Origin: Hassallia sp050875635
Lineage (GTDB): Bacteria; Cyanobacteriota; Cyanobacteriia; Cyanobacteriales; Nostocaceae
NCBI RefSeq assembly: GCF_050875635.1
Contig: NZ_JBPAOH010000006.1
Coordinates: 49,729-113,728 of the forward strand
Length of the DNA: 64,000 nt
Direction of reading: 5' to 3'
A program made the translations under genes and the position numbers. A model generated the notes under the pieces. That model was not told the DNA's origin and did no database searches. It was given only the letters and a program-made list of their open reading frames with translations. Positions 60,869 to 64,000 of this stretch are shown piece after piece; the stretch's first letter is position 1; every line of letters begins with the position of its first letter.

Positions 60869-62104
60869 ATGGTAGTTTCACTGTCTTCTCATAACGTTAT
60901 CCAGTATCTGCGTTCCTCAGGTCTGTGTAGCTCAGAAGATGGCGCATCCTCTAATTCTGAGTTACCTGAAAGTAAGAAAAACTTAAATTTACTGGTTACT
61001 CTGGCAGATAATCGCAAACTGCTAGTTAAACAAAAACGTAGCATTGACCTTTGGGATGGAAAAGAGCAATTTTTCAATGAGTGGCTGTTTGACCAATTGC
61101 TTGAGCAATTTCCAGTCATTGGTAACATCGGAGCGATCGCCTCATCAGTACTGCACTTCGATGAAGAAAACTCGATCCTGATCCGTAACTACTTAAGTGA
61201 ATATCAGGAACTAGGGAATTATTATCAACAAAACGATATTTTCCCGGAAGCGATCGCCAGTACGATTGGTGACACCTTAGGAGCGCTGCATCGTGCTACC
61301 TTCAACCGTCGCGAGTATCGCGATTTTATGGCAACTGCTCCCGCAGGACAGTTTCGCTATCACTTCAACAATCCAGCACAAGGAATCGAGTCAATTGCAC
61401 CTGAGATTTTTGGCATGGTTCCCACTCCTGCGCTGAAATTTTATGCTTACTACCAGGGTCACGACAATTTAGAATCAGCAATTGGAGACTTAGCAAACGA
61501 TTGGCAACCTTGCTGCTTGACTCATAACGACCTGAAATTAGACAACATTTTGATCCATTCCAGGTGGGAACATTTAGATAATGCGATCGTCCGTCTGATT
61601 GACTGGGAAGCATGTGCCTGGGGTGATCCAGCCTTTGATTTAGGAACTTTACTGGCAAGCTATTTAAAAATTTGGCTAGACAGCCTGGTGGTAGATCCCA
61701 CCATCGAATTAGAAGAATCTTTGCAATTAGCGGTGACACCATTAGAGACTCTTCAACCTTCAATGCTTGCCCTGACTCAAGCTTATCTCAAAGCCTTCCC
61801 CAACATTTTAGAGTACCGTAATGATTTTCTCTTGCGTGTTATTCAGTTTGCGGGTTTGGCACTGATGCATCAAATTGAGGCAGCGATTAAGTACGATAAA
61901 TACTTTGATAATATCAGCATTTCAATGCTTCAATTCGCCAAAAATTTACTCACCATGCCACAGCTTGCTGTGCTAACTGTTTTCGGTATTTCTGAATCGG
62001 AAATACTCAAACCCGTTACCAAATTAGAAAAGTTGCCTCAACCAGAAAGCAAGCAGAATTTAGTTCCTCTTTATTACCCAAAAACTCGTTTGCGTGGATG
62101 TTAA
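60869..62104 (+). CDS. APH-fold phosphotransferase, LxmK-like candidate
   Basis: The 411-residue protein has an aminoglycoside-phosphotransferase/choline-kinase fold. The N-lobe has LLVKQKRSIDLWDGKEQF, whose Lys would bind ATP. The Brenner motif is HNDLKLDN at 219-226 with catalytic Asp221 and metal-binding Asn226, and Asp245 of IDWEACAWGDPAFDLG is the second metal ligand. AGGA lies 8 bp before the ATG. The HopA1-family gene follows after 63 bp with a cruciform repeat between. In class V lanthipeptide clusters a kinase of this fold phosphorylates Ser/Thr of the precursor and a HopA1-like lyase then eliminates phosphate. Here only the pair is seen, so the role is inferred. Confidence 0.85.
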   Translation: MVVSLSSHNVIQYLRSSGLCSSEDGASSNSELPESKKNLNLLVTLADNRKLLVKQKRSIDLWDGKEQFFNEWLFDQLLEQFPVIGNIGAIASSVLHFDEENSILIRNYLSEYQELGNYYQQNDIFPEAIASTIGDTLGALHRATFNRREYRDFMATAPAGQFRYHFNNPAQGIESIAPEIFGMVPTPALKFYAYYQGHDNLESAIGDLANDWQPCCLTHNDLKLDNILIHSRWEHLDNAIVRLIDWEACAWGDPAFDLGTLLASYLKIWLDSLVVDPTIELEESLQLAVTPLETLQPSMLALTQAYLKAFPNILEYRNDFLLRVIQFAGLALMHQIEAAIKYDKYFDNISISMLQFAKNLLTMPQLAVLTVFGISESEILKPVTKLEKLPQPESKQNLVPLYYPKTRLRGC

Positions 62105-62108
62105 ATTC

Positions 62109-62159
62109 CTAGTGAGCGGTTTACCGCTCATCTATTTAAGCGCAAAGAGCGCTTACTAC
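62109..62159. repeat. Cruciform repeat, copy D (TAGTGAGCG ... CGCTTACTA)
   Basis: AGCGGTTTACCGCT and AGCGCAAAGAGCGCT hairpins are framed by TAGTGAG and CTTACTA. It sits in the 63-bp spacer between the kinase and HopA1 genes, ending 8 bp before the HopA1 start codon. Confidence 0.75.
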
Positions 62160-62167
62160 ATTTTAAA

Positions 62168-63235
62168 ATGCTATATACTCCTACCAATCAACTACTAGAT
62201 TCTCTGTTTGACATTGCCAGCAATATTCAAATTGAGTCTAACTTTTGTATTATTCATCCCAATTATCAACCGTTTGCCTTGCCAAAAAAAGTAGCAGACA
62301 GATTTCAACAAAATCTGCCAGCATTGCAGCGTAAGTATCTCACTCTGCTGCTGCGAAATTTTATTTACGGAATTTATTACAATGGCTCTTTGCAAAACAT
62401 TTTGGCACTAAATGCCAAACCAGCTAATTTATTACCACACCAAACTTTAGAAAACAATTATATTTTCGGTACTGATTGGGAATTTTACGAACGATTAGAT
62501 GCTAGCAATCACGGTGTAGGTTATTTTGATGCTGGTTGGCAAGTTTTGCGGCAAGAACCTGATGGTACTCTGGTAGTAATTAAAGACGGTTTGACATTGC
62601 ATGTTGAGTATAACTCGCCTATGCAACCAAGTATGGAGTCTGCCAAAGTTGGTAAGTTGGTTGGAATTTGGATGCCGAAAAATCGACTGCAAAATAATTA
62701 TTATTTAGCAGTTAGCAATAATCCAGACGTTGATTTGGATATGGGGCGAATTTATTTTAATGTAACTCCTGATGGAGCGATCGCTCTCATGGATAGTCTC
62801 ACCCGACAATTAAACGCGGCTGAGATTTTCTTTAACTTTCAAGTTCTCTACAACCCTTGTGCGTATGGACGTTACGACTCTGGGGTGCTGTATTTTCAAC
62901 GCAACGACTATCCAGCTGTGCGGAAAATACTTCAAGCTGTTTATTTAGAGCATAAATCTTATTTTCAGCCAGAAATACCTTTATTTACCAAGTTTTTAGC
63001 CCCTGGCTTGAGTTTAGCTGAAGAACCAAGCCAAAAATTTGCCGCACAAGAGAATTTTGGCGTGAATCGTTGTCAAATTGTCGCTTCTTCTTTGTTGTCA
63101 GTTTGGCAAAAAGGTGATAATAGTACTGAGGAGAGAATGAAAGCGATCGCTCAACACTTTACACAACTAAATATAGATTTGCAGCGTCCCTACCTCAATC
63201 CTCACTCTGAAGATATTTATTACCCATTAAATTGA
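62168..63235 (+). CDS. HopA1-family protein, LxmY-like candidate lyase
   Basis: The 355-residue protein matches the HopA1 (T3SS effector HopA1) family: GTDWEFYERLDASNHGVGYF in the N-terminal part, then LVGIWMPKNRL, DMGRIYFNVTPDGA, FFNFQVLYNPCAYGRYDSGVLYF and PLFTKFLAPGLSLAEEP. In class V lanthipeptide pathways (lexapeptide, pristinin, cacaoidin) a HopA1-like protein partners an APH-fold kinase and is thought to be the phospho-Ser/Thr lyase. HopA1 relatives are common in cyanobacteria, usually next to such a kinase, without a known product. No LanC-like cyclase, transporter or clear precursor is visible beside it. A hairpin follows the stop. Confidence 0.85.
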   Translation: MLYTPTNQLLDSLFDIASNIQIESNFCIIHPNYQPFALPKKVADRFQQNLPALQRKYLTLLLRNFIYGIYYNGSLQNILALNAKPANLLPHQTLENNYIFGTDWEFYERLDASNHGVGYFDAGWQVLRQEPDGTLVVIKDGLTLHVEYNSPMQPSMESAKVGKLVGIWMPKNRLQNNYYLAVSNNPDVDLDMGRIYFNVTPDGAIALMDSLTRQLNAAEIFFNFQVLYNPCAYGRYDSGVLYFQRNDYPAVRKILQAVYLEHKSYFQPEIPLFTKFLAPGLSLAEEPSQKFAAQENFGVNRCQIVASSLLSVWQKGDNSTEERMKAIAQHFTQLNIDLQRPYLNPHSEDIYYPLN

Positions 63236-63250
63236 AACATTAAATTATAG

Positions 63251-63286
63251 TAGGGTGCGTTACACTCTGTTAACGCACCCTAAAAA
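63251..63286 (+). terminator. GGGTGCGTTA hairpin after the HopA1 gene
   Basis: TAGGGTGCGTTA (63251-63262) pairs perfectly with TAACGCACCCTA (63271-63282) and is followed by AAAAATTG. It belongs to the same repeat family as 23707-23841 and 56538-56652 and may end the kinase-HopA1 transcript. Confidence 0.6.
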
Positions 63287-63358
63287 TTGTTCTAGTTACA
63301 GTAAAATCATTTTTGGTAGCAGGTTATAAGCCTACTATTTTTTCGCTAATTATAAAAT

Positions 63359-63805
63359 ATGCCGTTTACTTATAACCGCACCGTTCGATTTTCAGATACT
63401 GATGCTGCTGGGGTAGTTTACTTTGCCAATGTTTTGTCTATTTGTCATGAAGCTTATGAAGCATCTTTAGAAGCATCAAGTATTAATATGAAAGATTTTT
63501 TTAGTAGTACATCTGTGGCTTTTCCGATAGTTCACGCGGATGTAGATTTTTTTCGCCCGATGTTTTGCGGGGATAAGTTAATTATTAGCTTGATTCCGCA
63601 AAAAGTCGGTGTTGATAAGTTTGAAATTGCTTATGAAGTTGTAGTTGATGATGTAATGGTTGCTAAGGCAGTTACTAGGCACGTTTGTATTGAGGTAAGT
63701 AGTAGAAGTAAAAGGGAGTTATCGGGTGAGCTGATGCGATGGTTGGAAACGAACCGCAGAGACGCTGAGAGCGCAGAGAGAAGAAGGTCTAGAGAGGCTA
63801 TGTGA
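63359..63805 (+). CDS. Hotdog thioesterase, 1,4-dihydroxy-2-naphthoyl-CoA thioesterase type
   Basis: The 148-residue protein has a hotdog fold of the 4-hydroxybenzoyl-CoA type. It begins MPFTYNRTVRFSDTDAAGVVYFANV, where the Asp of DTDAAG is catalytic, and has DVDFFRPMFCGD. In cyanobacteria this group hydrolyses DHNA-CoA during phylloquinone synthesis. The last ~18 residues (TNRRDAESAERRRSREAM) are coded by a common intergenic repeat (AACCGCAGAGACGC) that runs into the gene, so the true ancestral end probably was near residue 130. It stands 123 bp after the HopA1 gene and may be independent of it. Confidence 0.9.
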   Translation: MPFTYNRTVRFSDTDAAGVVYFANVLSICHEAYEASLEASSINMKDFFSSTSVAFPIVHADVDFFRPMFCGDKLIISLIPQKVGVDKFEIAYEVVVDDVMVAKAVTRHVCIEVSSRSKRELSGELMRWLETNRRDAESAERRRSREAM

Positions 63806-64000
63806 GGGGGTTATACCAATTCTTTATGAAGCAGCGCTAAATAAAGCTTCAAGAATGAAGTCATAAGAGGTGAGAGAAGCAATCACCTCTGGTGTAATAA
63901 CCCAAGTTGCGGGTTATGGGAATCCAAGTGCTATGCACCTGCTGATTCATGCGATCGCCAATCACAAATTGGCGGTTGCGAGTAGTGCAACCGCAACTTC

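Overview
The window is chromosomal DNA of a cyanobacterium, most likely a filamentous, probably heterocystous (Nostocales-type) one. The evidence is the very frequent HIP1 octamer GCGATCGC, heptanucleotide STRR-type repeats (GGGCATG / CCCATTG) between genes, a CYP110-like P450, a plastid-type ribosomal protein PSRP-3/Ycf65, an atpD-atpC pair, a cyanobacterial RNase E with an Arg-rich tail, and many cyanobacteria-only families (DUF1997, TMEM14, LON-domain protein, SirB1-TPR). The species cannot be named from this sequence.

Layout. 0-7.4 kb: a truncated mannose-phosphate cupin gene, an IscA-like protein, the translation cluster rpsL-rpsG-fusA-tuf-rpsJ and a LON-domain gene. 7.4-16.1 kb: pheA, a Uma2 nuclease, DUF1997, then on the minus strand a B12-binding radical SAM protein, rne and rnhB. 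16.1-31.3 kb: a possible TnpB remnant, a STAS regulator, small conserved proteins, clpS, a CPBP protease, a pentapeptide protein, the TldE/TldD pair, a GTPase, a Tat-exported multicopper oxidase, a 21-bp tandem-repeat array, a TM-helix-repeat channel and SirB1. 31.9-38.8 kb: atpD-atpC, a large SPFH/flotillin-like protein, a kinase-WD40 protein lacking the key catalytic residues, and PSRP-3. 39-48.3 kb: DUF29, a HAD hydrolase, a cytoplasmic-type alpha-amylase, a P450, and four convergent minus-strand genes (FkbM methyltransferase, GT11-like transferase, two UGT-type glycosyltransferases). 48.4-52.6 kb: a TPR protein, ruvB, hisF, a small membrane protein, tRNA-Ala(GGC) and a pentapeptide protein. 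52.7-59.4 kb: a minus-strand run coding for an Lhr-like SF2 helicase, a BrxD-like P-loop ATPase, a membrane-anchored coiled-coil protein with a TerB_C-like end, and a DUF815 AAA+ ATPase. 59.5-63.8 kb: TMEM14, an APH-fold kinase plus a HopA1-family protein, and a DHNA-CoA-type thioesterase.

Two regions deserve most attention. The helicase / BrxD-like ATPase / membrane-coiled-coil-TerB_C set looks like a compact DNA- or RNA-handling system anchored to a membrane. It resembles parts of BREX type 2 without the PglX methylase or PglZ. The kinase + HopA1 pair matches the split kinase (LxmK) and lyase (LxmY) of class V lanthipeptide synthetases, but no convincing precursor peptide is visible beside it. 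The rest is mostly housekeeping, separated by an unusually rich set of palindromic and low-complexity repeats, some of which have entered coding regions.
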